Assembly (NCBI GenBank): GCA_902786515.1
Contig: CADADA010000005.1
Span: 35,847 to 99,846 of the forward strand
Direction of reading: 5' to 3'
Source: an uncultured Lachnospiraceae bacterium
Lineage (GTDB): Bacteria > Bacillota > Clostridia > Lachnospirales > Lachnospiraceae
DNA length: 64,000 nucleotides
Part shown: in pieces, positions 25,408 to 34,707 of the stretch
How positions within the stretch are numbered: position 1 is the first letter of the stretch
Layout: every line of letters starts with the position of its first letter
Translations under genes and position numbers: made by a program
Notes under the pieces: generated by a model
Database searches by the model: none
What the model was told of the DNA's origin: nothing
Seen by the model: the letters and a program-made list of their open reading frames with translations, nothing else

Positions 25408-26340
25408 CTATTTCTTTCTTCTGTTAAGTGGTAATGATATGCCATACCCTATTACATCGCCAAAAATTGATAACATTCTGTGTATCATGGCGGCTGTAAA
25501 TATAAGTTCCATATTGCTGATATTATCATTTGCACCAAGTAACATATATAAAATGGCTTCCCTCACGCCAATTCCTCCCGGAGCTCCGGGTATCATAAAC
25601 CCTACGACCCATGCAAGCATATAGTATGCTATGAGCAACGCTCCTTCGTACACCGTAAACTTAACATCTAAGGCTACAGAACATATTAAAAGTAAAACTG
25701 CACCCAATATTATAAATACTATCAGATATAAAAGCATATTCATTAAAAATACGCCTATGAATTTTGCATCTAACAGTCTTTTAATAATCCTGTTAATTTT
25801 TTTGCTCTTAAGACAAATAATCACAACTGCTGCAATTCCCACACATATAACTATGCAAAGTATAACTGCATAAGTCGGTGTTACGTATTTGTGGATTACC
25901 TTTACAAATTCACGGTATGCACATATCACTGACACAAGTATTGTGACAATGATAAATCCAACAACTTCAAGAATACTGCTGATTCCCAGTTCAAACTGAT
26001 CCAGACCGATTTTTGTCGCAAAGAGATTTCTTTCAACGTAATGCATAACATTTCCAGGCAGATATTTCCCAATATTCGCCTTTCCATAAACACCTGCAAC
26101 TTCACTGTATTTTGTCTTGCTGCCCGATAAATAATCAAGCGTGTTTTTCCATGCATACGCCAATATATACACTGTAAGTGTCACTCCCAGTGAACCTACG
26201 ATACATACCAATATCGACTTAGGATTTGCCAGACTTTTAAAATTAATTCCCAGTTTGGATAAAGCAAATACTAAAAAGACCAGTGCCAATATCGTCACAA
26301 TATTTCCAATATATTTTAAATACTTCTTTATCTTTCTCAC
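25408..26340 (-). CDS. Polytopic lysylphosphatidylglycerol synthase TM-region/UPF0104-like protein
   Basis: The product of 310 residues has about eight membrane helices. A conserved re-entrant motif near the C terminus (GFMIPGAPGGIGVREAIL) marks the LPG_synthase_TM (YbhN/AglD-like) family. No aminoacyltransferase domain is attached. Such stand-alone proteins occur beside GT2 enzymes in glycan loci and are thought to flip or handle lipid-linked sugars; this is inference. Translation starts at a GTG that overlaps the upstream acetyltransferase stop by 4 bases. Confidence 0.8.
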   Translation of the reverse strand: MRKIKKYLKYIGNIVTILALVFLVFALSKLGINFKSLANPKSILVCIVGSLGVTLTVYILAYAWKNTLDYLSGSKTKYSEVAGVYGKANIGKYLPGNVMHYVERNLFATKIGLDQFELGISSILEVVGFIIVTILVSVICAYREFVKVIHKYVTPTYAVILCIVICVGIAAVVIICLKSKKINRIIKRLLDAKFIGVFLMNMLLYLIVFIILGAVLLLICSVALDVKFTVYEGALLIAYYMLAWVVGFMIPGAPGGIGVREAILYMLLGANDNISNMELIFTAAMIHRMLSIFGDVIGYGISLPLNRRKK

Positions 26341-26867
26341 CTCTGTCCAATCTGTCTGGCAGGATTTCCCGCAACAATTGCATAATCTTCAACGTCCTTA
26401 GTCACAACACTTCCGGCTCCAATTATTGCACCTTTTCCTATCCTGCTCACTTTAGGTAATATGGTAACGCCTGCACCTATCCATGCATCCTCACCAATGG
26501 TAAGACCGTCTGTAACTCTGACTGCTTTACTCTTTTTCCACTCACGACCATCTATAATATGTTCATGATTAAGAATAAGTGAATGTTCAGAAATCCACAC
26601 ATTATCTTCTATCACAAGATTAGCACAACAGTCAATTGACACATCCTCTGATATTCGTACATAATCTCCAACCTTAACTTCTCCCATTTTAAGACCATGT
26701 GGCACATAAAATGATATCTTTGAGGATAACACATTTTTCTTACCAAATTTTTTAAACATAATCTTATACATAAGATTCCTGCATTTCATAAGACCGGGAC
26801 AGTCAAACACCCATATCCCGAAAAATATCTGAAACACTCTTCTTATCATTTCAAAAACCAACTGCAT
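26337..26867 (-). CDS. Hexapeptide-repeat O-acetyltransferase (LbH/Maa type)
   Basis: The product of 176 residues has left-handed beta-helix hexapeptide repeats: VKVGDYVRISEDVSIDC, LVIEDNVWISEHSLILNHEH, LTIGEDAWIGAGVTILPKVSRIGKGAIIGAGSVVTKDV, then the closing YAIVAGNPARQIG. The His in the NHEH loop is a likely catalytic base, as in xenobiotic/maltose acetyltransferases. It probably adds acetyl groups to a sugar of the cluster's glycan. The N-terminal ~25 residues are hydrophobic. It overlaps the next gene by four bases (GTGA). Confidence 0.85.
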   Translation of the reverse strand: MQLVFEMIRRVFQIFFGIWVFDCPGLMKCRNLMYKIMFKKFGKKNVLSSKISFYVPHGLKMGEVKVGDYVRISEDVSIDCCANLVIEDNVWISEHSLILNHEHIIDGREWKKSKAVRVTDGLTIGEDAWIGAGVTILPKVSRIGKGAIIGAGSVVTKDVEDYAIVAGNPARQIGQR

Positions 26868-26892
26868 CCTATCACCACGCCTTTTCTACAGA

Positions 26893-27858
26893 TTATTTAT
26901 CATCTGCTTCATTCTGTTCTCTGTCGTAGTCAAGCTTACGAACGTGGTATTGAACATCTTCAAGCAGCTTTCTGTTAGATGCTATTAAATCTGCCTGTAA
27001 TCCAATGACAAACGTCAATGCTCCTAACATCATCAAAAGACTTGCCAGAATCAAAGACTGGATATGTCCGTCTCCATGTCCCATGCACATATACACAATA
27101 AACCTGATTCCAACGATAAGACCTGCTCCAAAGCATACTCCGCCGATAGTACTGAAAAACTGCAGCGGTTTGTACATCATAAATGCTCTTAAGATTGTGA
27201 GCATTGACTTCTTAACGTATCCCATCATGCTGCTAAACAGTCTTGAAGGTCTTAACTCGGCATTAGTTCTGATTGGAACAGATGTCTGTGCTATCTTTGT
27301 TCTTCCTGCCTGTACTATAGTCTCTAAAGTATACGTATATTCATTGACAACATTTAATCTCATTGCCGCTTCTCTGCTGTATGCCCGGAATCCGCTCGGA
27401 GCATCCGGTATATCCGAATTTGATGCCACTCTTACAACCCAGCTTCCAAAATGCTGAAGTTTTTTCTTCAAAGGTGAAAAGTGTTCTGTCTGGTCAATCG
27501 GTCTTTCTCCAATGACAATATCCGTCTTTCCTTCAATAATCGGACGCACAATCTTTTCAATATCATCACCGTTATACTGATTATCAGCATCCGTATTTAC
27601 TATAATATCCGCACCATTTCTTAGACACGCATCAAGTCCTGCCATAAATCCCTTGGCAAGTCCTTTATTACGTCTGAAATTAACTACGTAATTAACACCC
27701 CATTTTTTTGCTACCTCTACAGTATTATCTTTACTTCCGTCATTAATGATTAAATATTCGATTTCATCAATTCCATCGATGTGTTTTGGCAAGTCGTTTA
27801 ACGCTACTTCCAATGTTTCTGCTTCGTTATAACATGGTATCTGAATAATCAGCTTCAC
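26893..27858 (-). CDS. Family 2 glycosyltransferase, DPM1-like, with C-terminal membrane helices
   Basis: The product of 321 residues starts at a GTG with AGGAGG 8 bp upstream. The N-terminal GT-A domain has IQIPCYNEAETLE, LIINDGSKDNT, the donor-site motif NTDADNQYNGDDI and VIGERPIDQTEHFS. Two membrane helices lie at about 228-252 and 262-290, with a charged tail. The layout matches dolichyl/undecaprenyl-phosphate sugar synthases, which move a sugar from a nucleotide donor to the polyprenyl phosphate. The product could feed the polytopic GT-C proteins encoded upstream and the PMT at 48 kb. Which sugar is not readable. Confidence 0.85.
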   Translation of the reverse strand: MKLIIQIPCYNEAETLEVALNDLPKHIDGIDEIEYLIINDGSKDNTVEVAKKWGVNYVVNFRRNKGLAKGFMAGLDACLRNGADIIVNTDADNQYNGDDIEKIVRPIIEGKTDIVIGERPIDQTEHFSPLKKKLQHFGSWVVRVASNSDIPDAPSGFRAYSREAAMRLNVVNEYTYTLETIVQAGRTKIAQTSVPIRTNAELRPSRLFSSMMGYVKKSMLTILRAFMMYKPLQFFSTIGGVCFGAGLIVGIRFIVYMCMGHGDGHIQSLILASLLMMLGALTFVIGLQADLIASNRKLLEDVQYHVRKLDYDREQNEADDK

Positions 27859-27886
27859 CTTTCAAACCTCCTGTTTTTATCCTAAA

Positions 27887-28561
27887 TTAAAATGTTACTT
27901 CACCATCATGTGACATCAAAGTTGCCGCTGTTACAGTATTAATATTCATAATACTCTGAACAAGTTCACTTTCTTCCTTAACCCTTACCTCTATAATCAT
28001 ATCAAGGCTTCCCGGTCTAAGGTTTCTTGATTTAACCTTGTTGTATTTGCTGTATTTCTTTACAACATCTATAATCTTTGCTTCAGAATTGTAATCAGAA
28101 GCATTAATTACCAGTATCATCGGTGCCTTTGCGATTGGTACAGCATTAAGAATCAATATTCCGACAGTAAGTGCAAGAGATGTCAATATTGCTATCTCAG
28201 CATAACCCGCACCGCAGATGATTCCGTCTGCAACTGCCCAGAATAAAAACACTAAATCCATAGGGTCTTTTATAGCTGTTCTAAAACGAACTATAGATAA
28301 CGCTCCTACCGTACCCAGAGAAATTGCAACATTCGTCTGAAGAGTAAGTATAACCGATGCCGTAACTACAGCTAACGCCGCTACTGCTATGTTAAAGTTT
28401 TTATTGTAAAACTCTTTTCTAGTGATAAATCTGTATACAAAGAAAATATACAGTGCAAGTATGCTCGTAATTCCAAGACATACCAAAACTTCTTTTGTGG
28501 ATACTACCGTAGACGCGTATCCGTTCATCAAACCTGATTTTAATATTTCTGTTAAACTCAT
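27887..28561 (-). CDS. DUF4956 family membrane protein
   Basis: The product has 224 residues from the ATG at 28561 (GGAGG 9 bp upstream). Four membrane segments come first, with the conserved cytoplasmic loop SLGTVGALSIVRFRTAIKDPMDLVFLFWAVADGI. A soluble C-terminal ferredoxin-like or ACT-like region follows (VLVINASDYN...SLDMIIEVRVKEES). This is the DUF4956 signature. The family has no proven function and is usually found next to VTC-type polyphosphate polymerase genes, as here. Its ATG overlaps the stop of that gene (ATGA). Confidence 0.82.
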   Translation of the reverse strand: MSLTEILKSGLMNGYASTVVSTKEVLVCLGITSILALYIFFVYRFITRKEFYNKNFNIAVAALAVVTASVILTLQTNVAISLGTVGALSIVRFRTAIKDPMDLVFLFWAVADGIICGAGYAEIAILTSLALTVGILILNAVPIAKAPMILVINASDYNSEAKIIDVVKKYSKYNKVKSRNLRPGSLDMIIEVRVKEESELVQSIMNINTVTAATLMSHDGEVTF

Positions 28562-29298
28562 TTTATTATTCCTCCATTCAGTGAAAATTGTCTGCACAAC
28601 TGATATTTTGAAAATGCAGTTCTTCGTAAACTATCAAGCTGTAGTTGATGGTATATTACGTCGGGAAGAAATTCATCCCATTTTACTTCTAATACCTGTG
28701 AACCAGCATGCATCACGGGTCTTTTGCTTATATGCTCTTCATAAAACTTATCAATTTCCAGAGAGGAACATATATTTAAATCCAGTGTCACTCTGACATT
28801 TCCCTCTTTTAACACATACGGTACTCTGTCATACTCTACTATAATGACCGGTTTTAACAGCCTGCTCCTCATCTGAAGACACAATTTTTGCAAAACCGGC
28901 GGGTATTCATTACTGATTGGTAACGGTGTACCCGTAAGAAGTATATCACATTGCTCCTTTGTAAGCGAGCATGAATGTTTCTGTGTCATCCCCCTGACCT
29001 TTCTTTTAAGTTCAAGAGAAATCCTGTCACTGCTGTAATTGTAAATTCTGAGCCTGAATTTTTCTCTCGGGTCTGTTCCCGAAATATTTTCTTTCAAACA
29101 ACTGTTATAATAATCGTCAAAATACACACTTCGTATATTATACATACCGTTTTCACCGACATGCTTATCAAGTGATATCAGCCCGTCTATCCGGTTCTTT
29201 AATAAGGCAAGCTGTGCATCTGAACATATATATTTATACTCATGCCTGAATTTTCCATTAAACTTAGGATCTAAATGTTTATTAACGATATCCGCCAT
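28558..29298 (-). CDS. VTC-domain protein (polyphosphate polymerase family)
   Basis: The product has 246 residues from the ATG at 29298, which has an AGGAGG site 5-6 bp upstream; earlier in-frame starts lack one. The tunnel-fold motifs of the VTC4/CYTH superfamily are visible: RHEYKYICS at the N terminus, YNIRSVYFDDYYNSCLKEN, RLRIYN, SLELKRKVRG, PVIIVEYDRVPYV, VRVTLDLNI and LEVKW near the end. The alternating basic (R, K) and acidic (E) residues are those that bind triphosphate and metal in yeast Vtc4. Making or binding polyphosphate at the membrane is inferred. It lies between cotH and DUF4956. Confidence 0.83.
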   Translation of the reverse strand: MADIVNKHLDPKFNGKFRHEYKYICSDAQLALLKNRIDGLISLDKHVGENGMYNIRSVYFDDYYNSCLKENISGTDPREKFRLRIYNYSSDRISLELKRKVRGMTQKHSCSLTKEQCDILLTGTPLPISNEYPPVLQKLCLQMRSRLLKPVIIVEYDRVPYVLKEGNVRVTLDLNICSSLEIDKFYEEHISKRPVMHAGSQVLEVKWDEFLPDVIYHQLQLDSLRRTAFSKYQLCRQFSLNGGIIK

Positions 29299-29308
29299 AC
29301 AATCCTCC

Positions 29309-31042
29309 TTAGTTCGTCCCATTGCTTTCCAAATAGCGGTCAAGACTGTTTAACATGGTATCCACATAAAAAGGTCTGTTTATGAAAAATACATTCACTT
29401 CATTTAACCTTTCCGTTATACTATCATGTGATGACTGTTCTACAGGAAATCTGGCATAGTATTTATCCAGCTGGCTCGTATATTGCATTGCATAGTCGCT
29501 CCATTTTACCGAAACCATGTCCTGATTAAATATTGTTGTTCCAAGATTTCTGAACTGATTTACGAAAATAGTCCTGAATTTTTCATTAACAATCAAATTC
29601 TTAAAAAGCTGCTGCATTGTCGAATTCGGATTGTCATCCAATGCTCTGGCCTGCATGTCATCATATGAAGCATCGTTTTTGTATCCTATACCCTTATCAA
29701 CATCAAACAGCATCCATCTCCATTTGCCATCATAGTATTCATTTTTTCCGTTGGCCATCATGGTTCTCCATATTTTAACATTATTATCCGGTCGTTCCGG
29801 TTTTATACAGTCATTGTTGGCAAGATATATCTCGGCAGCAAACCAGCTCGCAAAGCTTCTCTCATCCATCATTTCACACAACTCATCGTAATACTCATCT
29901 TTACTCATATCATGTGTATCCGCATATTTAATCACTTTATTGAAGAATCCAATATCTCTCGCTCTTCCTGATTCGATTTTATAATTTCCGTATCCGTCTG
30001 CCTTTGCAAGCAGGATATCATCTTCCTCAATATCATATTTCTTTGAAATATATTCCACTGAAACTGAAGGTCTTAATGTGTACATGCCCCAATACTCTCC
30101 ATTTATAAACACAACCACAGCCTTATATGAGGTTACCGTGTCTAAATCAAGAGGCGATGCTAACATAGATACATATGGGTCTACATACTTATTTTCCTCA
30201 ATATTCTGTAGTGAAAGCATTGCGTAATCACTATTAGCAGTTCCTTCACCAAAGAAATTGTAATTCATTGTCGCTTCTCCATACTCTTCTCTCGAACGTA
30301 TAGAAAAGCTTTTCTGATAATTCATTCTCGAATACATACCCTGTATCCGGATTCCGACATCCTGCGAAATACATTCTGTTCCGAGTGAATCAAAATACTG
30401 GATGTGGCATTTTCGCTCCCAGTCCATTCCTCTCTGGTTATAATTTGCCTGCACACCACCGCTGTATTCTTCAAAAGGATTCTGCTTCATGTATTCGTCA
30501 TATACCTCTCCGAGAACATAAATTCCATTCTCATAATCATACAGGCTTGACTCATCCATGGAAATAGACACTATCGGAAGCTTACCATATGTCTCATTGT
30601 TAATTCCTACAAAATAAGTATTGGTAACTACTTCACTTGCCGTCTCGTCATCATCTATTGCAACAGCCTTTATCACCGTGCATTTATCTACATTTTCCGT
30701 CGGTGCTGTATATATTCCTCTTCCCGAAATAAGTCCCGGGTCATAGGAAGATATACCATTTGGATTTTGTGTCGCGTTAGTAATGGTAATCGGTCCTTCA
30801 TATTTCAAACTGTCTTTTGTCGGTTCACTTCCATCCACAGTGTAGTAAATATCTGCATCGCCCTTCTGTGTAATGGTAAGCTGAAAATCCTCTTCATACA
30901 TTCCGCTCGAATGTGAAAATTGCGGTGCATTCGGTGGATTGCTTGCTTTGTTGTATTCGTAATAAAACATTGCACCCACTGCCACCAGTATCACAACTGA
31001 CAAAATCAGCAATACCCCCGAGCGCTTCCCAAGTGTATTCAT
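29309..31042 (-). CDS. CotH kinase family protein with N-terminal anchor and chitobiase-like Ig domain
   Basis: The product of 577 residues has a membrane anchor (about 9-27). Next is a CHB_HEX_C-like beta-sandwich (about 37-115; DADIYYTVDGSEPTKDSLKYEGPI). The CotH domain (about 150-560) shows GVRIQGMYSRMNYQKSFSIRSR, LASPLDLDTVTSYKAVVVFINGEYWGMYTLRP, WFAAEIYLANNDCIKPERPDNNVKIW and KWRWMLFDVDKGIG. CotH proteins are atypical extracellular kinases that phosphorylate spore-coat proteins in Bacillus. Here the gene is in a polysaccharide cluster, 10 bp before the VTC gene, so the role is more likely on surface polymers or proteins. The catalytic Asp is probably in the DVDKG motif. Confidence 0.85.
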   Translation of the reverse strand: MNTLGKRSGVLLILSVVILVAVGAMFYYEYNKASNPPNAPQFSHSSGMYEEDFQLTITQKGDADIYYTVDGSEPTKDSLKYEGPITITNATQNPNGISSYDPGLISGRGIYTAPTENVDKCTVIKAVAIDDDETASEVVTNTYFVGINNETYGKLPIVSISMDESSLYDYENGIYVLGEVYDEYMKQNPFEEYSGGVQANYNQRGMDWERKCHIQYFDSLGTECISQDVGIRIQGMYSRMNYQKSFSIRSREEYGEATMNYNFFGEGTANSDYAMLSLQNIEENKYVDPYVSMLASPLDLDTVTSYKAVVVFINGEYWGMYTLRPSVSVEYISKKYDIEEDDILLAKADGYGNYKIESGRARDIGFFNKVIKYADTHDMSKDEYYDELCEMMDERSFASWFAAEIYLANNDCIKPERPDNNVKIWRTMMANGKNEYYDGKWRWMLFDVDKGIGYKNDASYDDMQARALDDNPNSTMQQLFKNLIVNEKFRTIFVNQFRNLGTTIFNQDMVSVKWSDYAMQYTSQLDKYYARFPVEQSSHDSITERLNEVNVFFINRPFYVDTMLNSLDRYLESNGTN

Positions 31043-31062
31043 AATGACACCCCGCCTTCTCT

Positions 31063-32847
31063 TTAATATCCTTTAGTCCAAACATAAATGCAATCATAGT
31101 AGTTGCTGTCTTCGTTGCTGTACAGCATCGTGTATCCCATATCTTTATAATCTGCTGAATCACTGATAACCACTGACTTATCTGCTTCGTCATCAGCTTT
31201 TTGTCTTGTAACCCTGTACTCAAACAGGTTAAACTGCGTTCCGAAAAGATATGCTCTTGATTTCTCCTGTAAATTCAGGTTAATCACATCATTTTCTTCT
31301 ATATTGCTTTCCTTAATTACATTTCGCATTTCCTTAAACTCAGTATACATATCCTGTGAGTTTGGCATATCCAGCATAACTGTCGAATATCCGTAAGTGT
31401 ACAAGAACAGGCACAGTAATATCAAAGCGCTGATAGCCGGCTTCTTTGCATACAGCAGGATTAATACGGCAATAAATACAACGGATGCCATAACAGTCAT
31501 CTTTACAAAAGATGATACTGAAAAATAGTCATCTGTTTTCATGATAAGCATACCGAGGTAACTGCTAAAAGCATTTGACTTTGCTCCCTGGTATATATAA
31601 AACATTCCACTCATTTTATACATAAATGCCGCCGTTACTGCTGCAAATACAATCGCCGAACTGATTACAAGTCCTTTTCCAAGTCTCTCCTGTTTTTTTA
31701 CGAACACAAGTACAAACATAACTGCAAGCTGACTGCACATTGACCAGTATCTTGTATAAAGATACCATCTTGAAGCCGTTCCATCTATAACATTTTCTTC
31801 TACTATATCCAGAACTCCAAGCGATGTAAGCAGCAGAATTGCTAACATCAGTGAACAAATATATGCTGCAAGGGTCACTATCTTCTCATCTGCTTTGTCA
31901 AACTTTTTGCTGAAAATAAGACCAAGTATAATAAATGCAAAAATACATATCGCTATGGCAAATATTCCTCCTGAAAGGCTGAACATTCCGTACACTTCCC
32001 CCAAAAATGTGTACACAAATCCTTTTATTCCGTTTGCAGTCTTTAAGTATGTTACATTTCCAAAATAGCCTCCAAGGTTACTTACTGAATTTCTCAATTT
32101 CTCCGGATCATTTGTAAGCCAGATTTTTAACTGCACGGCTTTAATCAATTTTTGGGCAGCAACATATCCTCCGCCCAGTATCACGATAAATGCCGGAACA
32201 TTAATAAGCACTTTTCTCTTTATTATAAGGTACATTACGATGTACACAAAGACAGCTCCGAGAATATATATAATTCTTGTATGAACCGTAAATGCATAAA
32301 CGCACACTAAACTTAATATAATTGTATATACCAGATTTGACTTACCCTCATCTTTTCTCTTCTGCATTATCAAAAGGAGATATACAATTACCCACTGCAA
32401 GGTCAGAAGCACACACTCGTTGAATACTTCATTTGATGTAAGAAGCACACATGGGAAACATATTGAAGCAAGTGTAGTAATCAAATTAAATCTGTTATCA
32501 TCTATATCAAAAATATTTTTAATAATATTAAAGCATATTACTCCTGAAATTCCAAGACAAACTGTATTGTATGCAAGCATAATCTGATAAATCAACTGTG
32601 GATTGTCCGTGATATGAAACACAGGTGCCATGAGTATTGAGAATCCGAACCCATAGTATTTTACATCTGATACAATAGCCGACCAGTCATACCCTGCGTA
32701 GTAGACAGAACCGGCCATGGTTCCAATCTCGTCCTGTCCGGTCATAAGTACTAAGGTTCCAAAACACATATTTATAATAGTCTTTATAATAACGATTCCG
32801 AAGAATATTCCGATTTGAAATCTATACTTTTTTAAAAACTTTCCCAT
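31063..32847 (-). CDS. Polytopic GT-C-like membrane protein 1
   Basis: The product has about 594 residues from the ATG at 32847 (GAGGAGAAGG upstream). It has about 11-12 membrane helices and a soluble C-terminal domain of roughly 80 residues. The first outer loop contains GQDEIGTMAGSVYYAGYDWSAIVSDVKYYGFGF. That places an acidic DE pair after helix 1, as in GT-C (ArnT/PMT-type) transferases that use polyprenyl-linked sugars. It resembles the next gene in layout and loop motif. No donor is identifiable. It follows the paralogue after about 90 bp. Confidence 0.7.
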   Translation of the reverse strand: MGKFLKKYRFQIGIFFGIVIIKTIINMCFGTLVLMTGQDEIGTMAGSVYYAGYDWSAIVSDVKYYGFGFSILMAPVFHITDNPQLIYQIMLAYNTVCLGISGVICFNIIKNIFDIDDNRFNLITTLASICFPCVLLTSNEVFNECVLLTLQWVIVYLLLIMQKRKDEGKSNLVYTIILSLVCVYAFTVHTRIIYILGAVFVYIVMYLIIKRKVLINVPAFIVILGGGYVAAQKLIKAVQLKIWLTNDPEKLRNSVSNLGGYFGNVTYLKTANGIKGFVYTFLGEVYGMFSLSGGIFAIAICIFAFIILGLIFSKKFDKADEKIVTLAAYICSLMLAILLLTSLGVLDIVEENVIDGTASRWYLYTRYWSMCSQLAVMFVLVFVKKQERLGKGLVISSAIVFAAVTAAFMYKMSGMFYIYQGAKSNAFSSYLGMLIMKTDDYFSVSSFVKMTVMASVVFIAVLILLYAKKPAISALILLCLFLYTYGYSTVMLDMPNSQDMYTEFKEMRNVIKESNIEENDVINLNLQEKSRAYLFGTQFNLFEYRVTRQKADDEADKSVVISDSADYKDMGYTMLYSNEDSNYYDCIYVWTKGY

Positions 32848-32940
32848 TTGCCTTCTCCTCAATTTTTAAATTTTCTTTAACTTTTATTAAAACACCACTT
32901 TGTATAATAATGTCTACTTTTGTATTTGTCAATCAATTTT

Positions 32941-34707
32941 TCATTTCCAGACGTATATATGACAAAATTCATTAGAATACATACATCTTCCATATGCATC
33001 TGCAACGTCTTTGTAATCCTCACAGGAAATGACAAAAATATCGCCTTTGCTGATTTTGTAGAGATTTTCATCATCCGTACATATAACTCTTTTATTCTGC
33101 ATCCAGTATTGAAGGTATTCCCTGTATTGTGCGGTCTCGTTTTCTTCATCCTTTGAAATATAAAAAAATACCCTTCCGGACGGCGTAATATTTTCCTCTA
33201 TCCATTCAACGCATGAAGAGGATTCATATTTTGACTTTTGAAGTTTCAGATTAACTTCATTTAACGAATATTCTGACGTATAGAACGCCATCACAATAGC
33301 CGAAGTCAGAAGTACTGCTTCACATATCACCCTGTATTTTTTTACGACAAGCAGAGCAGCCACAGCACTTCCTATTATTCCCACAATAAACATCATCTTT
33401 AAAATCGGCAGATTATCTCCGCTTGTGTACTTAAAAATCTGATTACAGCTTATATAGTTAATCCAGTTTAACCCTCTTCTCTTTGAGTACCACCTTATTA
33501 TCATACCCATAACTACATAAATTCCTCCACCTGACAGGTATAAAATCACATATTTTTTTATACTGCCCTGTATCAGACTTTTTATTTCAAAATACCCCAA
33601 TGCAATAATAAGCGGATATAAAAATTCTGCATATCTTCCATATACAAGCCATGCCAGCTTTTCATTCCGGCACATAAATACAGCTGAAACAATCATCATA
33701 AGAACAAATGAGACACTTAGTATAACGTAAATAGTTTTTTCTGAATATTCCCTGCATGCCCTGAATGTTCCGATAATTATTAACACGATCGCAACAAATC
33801 CCAAAATATATGTTGCACTTCCGAAGTAAAACAGTTTTCCCATGATTCCAATAATAAATACTGCCATCTGTTTTATACTGCCTGTGATAAATCTGATATT
33901 TTCAAATATGGATTCATAATCATTATCCGACGACATCTCTCCTGAAAGCCAGAGATTTACTTTTATTGCTTCCTTCATAACATGATGAGCCATAAAAAAC
34001 ATTATTAAAACAACCGACGGTATTAATAATTGCCATATTTTCACTACTTTTTTTATAACCAGAATGATAAAATACACAGCCACTCCTATGATGACGCAAA
34101 TCATTCTCTGGTGAACCATGTAAGAATATCCAAGCACTACACTAATCAGAAAGAAATCGTAAGAAGTCGTATTTTCACCAACCTCCTGCAAAAGATATAT
34201 TGTTTTAAGAAATAATAACAACAGCAGGCATTCCGTTAAGTTTACTGTTACAAATGACAAATAGCACGGAATCATTATTGATACAAATGATACTAAAGTA
34301 ATTCTGTTTATATTTTCTGATGAAAATATTTTTTTCAAAATTTTCACCAATATTAAAAATGATTTGGTTAAAAACACTGCATTGATTACAATTGCGCACC
34401 TGTACATCAATACCGTGTTATTAAATATTTTCATAAGAAAATACAATATAAAACTATATCCATAAGAATAGTACTTACACAGAGAGGTGACCGATGACCA
34501 GTCCCTCCCGTTAAAATACGCAGCTATGCTCCAATATGAGTATTCGTCATCTAACAGTGTAGGCTGATAAACATCATTCAGATGACGTATACCTGTCAGA
34601 AAAACGACTAAAGATAAAACGATTTTTAAATACATATCGATTCTTTCTTTGTCATCAAACAGCCGGTTATTCGTTATTTTTTCAATACTTTTCGGATTAT
34701 CATACAT
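32941..34707 (-). CDS. Polytopic GT-C-like membrane protein 2
   Basis: The product of 588 residues has about 12 membrane helices. The first outer loop reads LLDDEYSYWSIAAYFNGRDWSSVTSLCKYYSYGYSFILYF. It shares DE, then (G/R)DWS, then KYY(S/G)(Y/F)G(Y/F) with the following gene, so the two are paralogues. The C-terminal ~110 residues are soluble and extracytoplasmic (NITPSGRVFFYISKDEENETAQYREYLQYW). The start is uncertain: 34707 overlaps the flippase gene by 34 bases and has a weak AGAAGAG site. A downstream in-frame ATG at 34635 is possible. Confidence 0.7.
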   Translation of the reverse strand: MYDNPKSIEKITNNRLFDDKERIDMYLKIVLSLVVFLTGIRHLNDVYQPTLLDDEYSYWSIAAYFNGRDWSSVTSLCKYYSYGYSFILYFLMKIFNNTVLMYRCAIVINAVFLTKSFLILVKILKKIFSSENINRITLVSFVSIMIPCYLSFVTVNLTECLLLLLFLKTIYLLQEVGENTTSYDFFLISVVLGYSYMVHQRMICVIIGVAVYFIILVIKKVVKIWQLLIPSVVLIMFFMAHHVMKEAIKVNLWLSGEMSSDNDYESIFENIRFITGSIKQMAVFIIGIMGKLFYFGSATYILGFVAIVLIIIGTFRACREYSEKTIYVILSVSFVLMMIVSAVFMCRNEKLAWLVYGRYAEFLYPLIIALGYFEIKSLIQGSIKKYVILYLSGGGIYVVMGMIIRWYSKRRGLNWINYISCNQIFKYTSGDNLPILKMMFIVGIIGSAVAALLVVKKYRVICEAVLLTSAIVMAFYTSEYSLNEVNLKLQKSKYESSSCVEWIEENITPSGRVFFYISKDEENETAQYREYLQYWMQNKRVICTDDENLYKISKGDIFVISCEDYKDVADAYGRCMYSNEFCHIYVWK

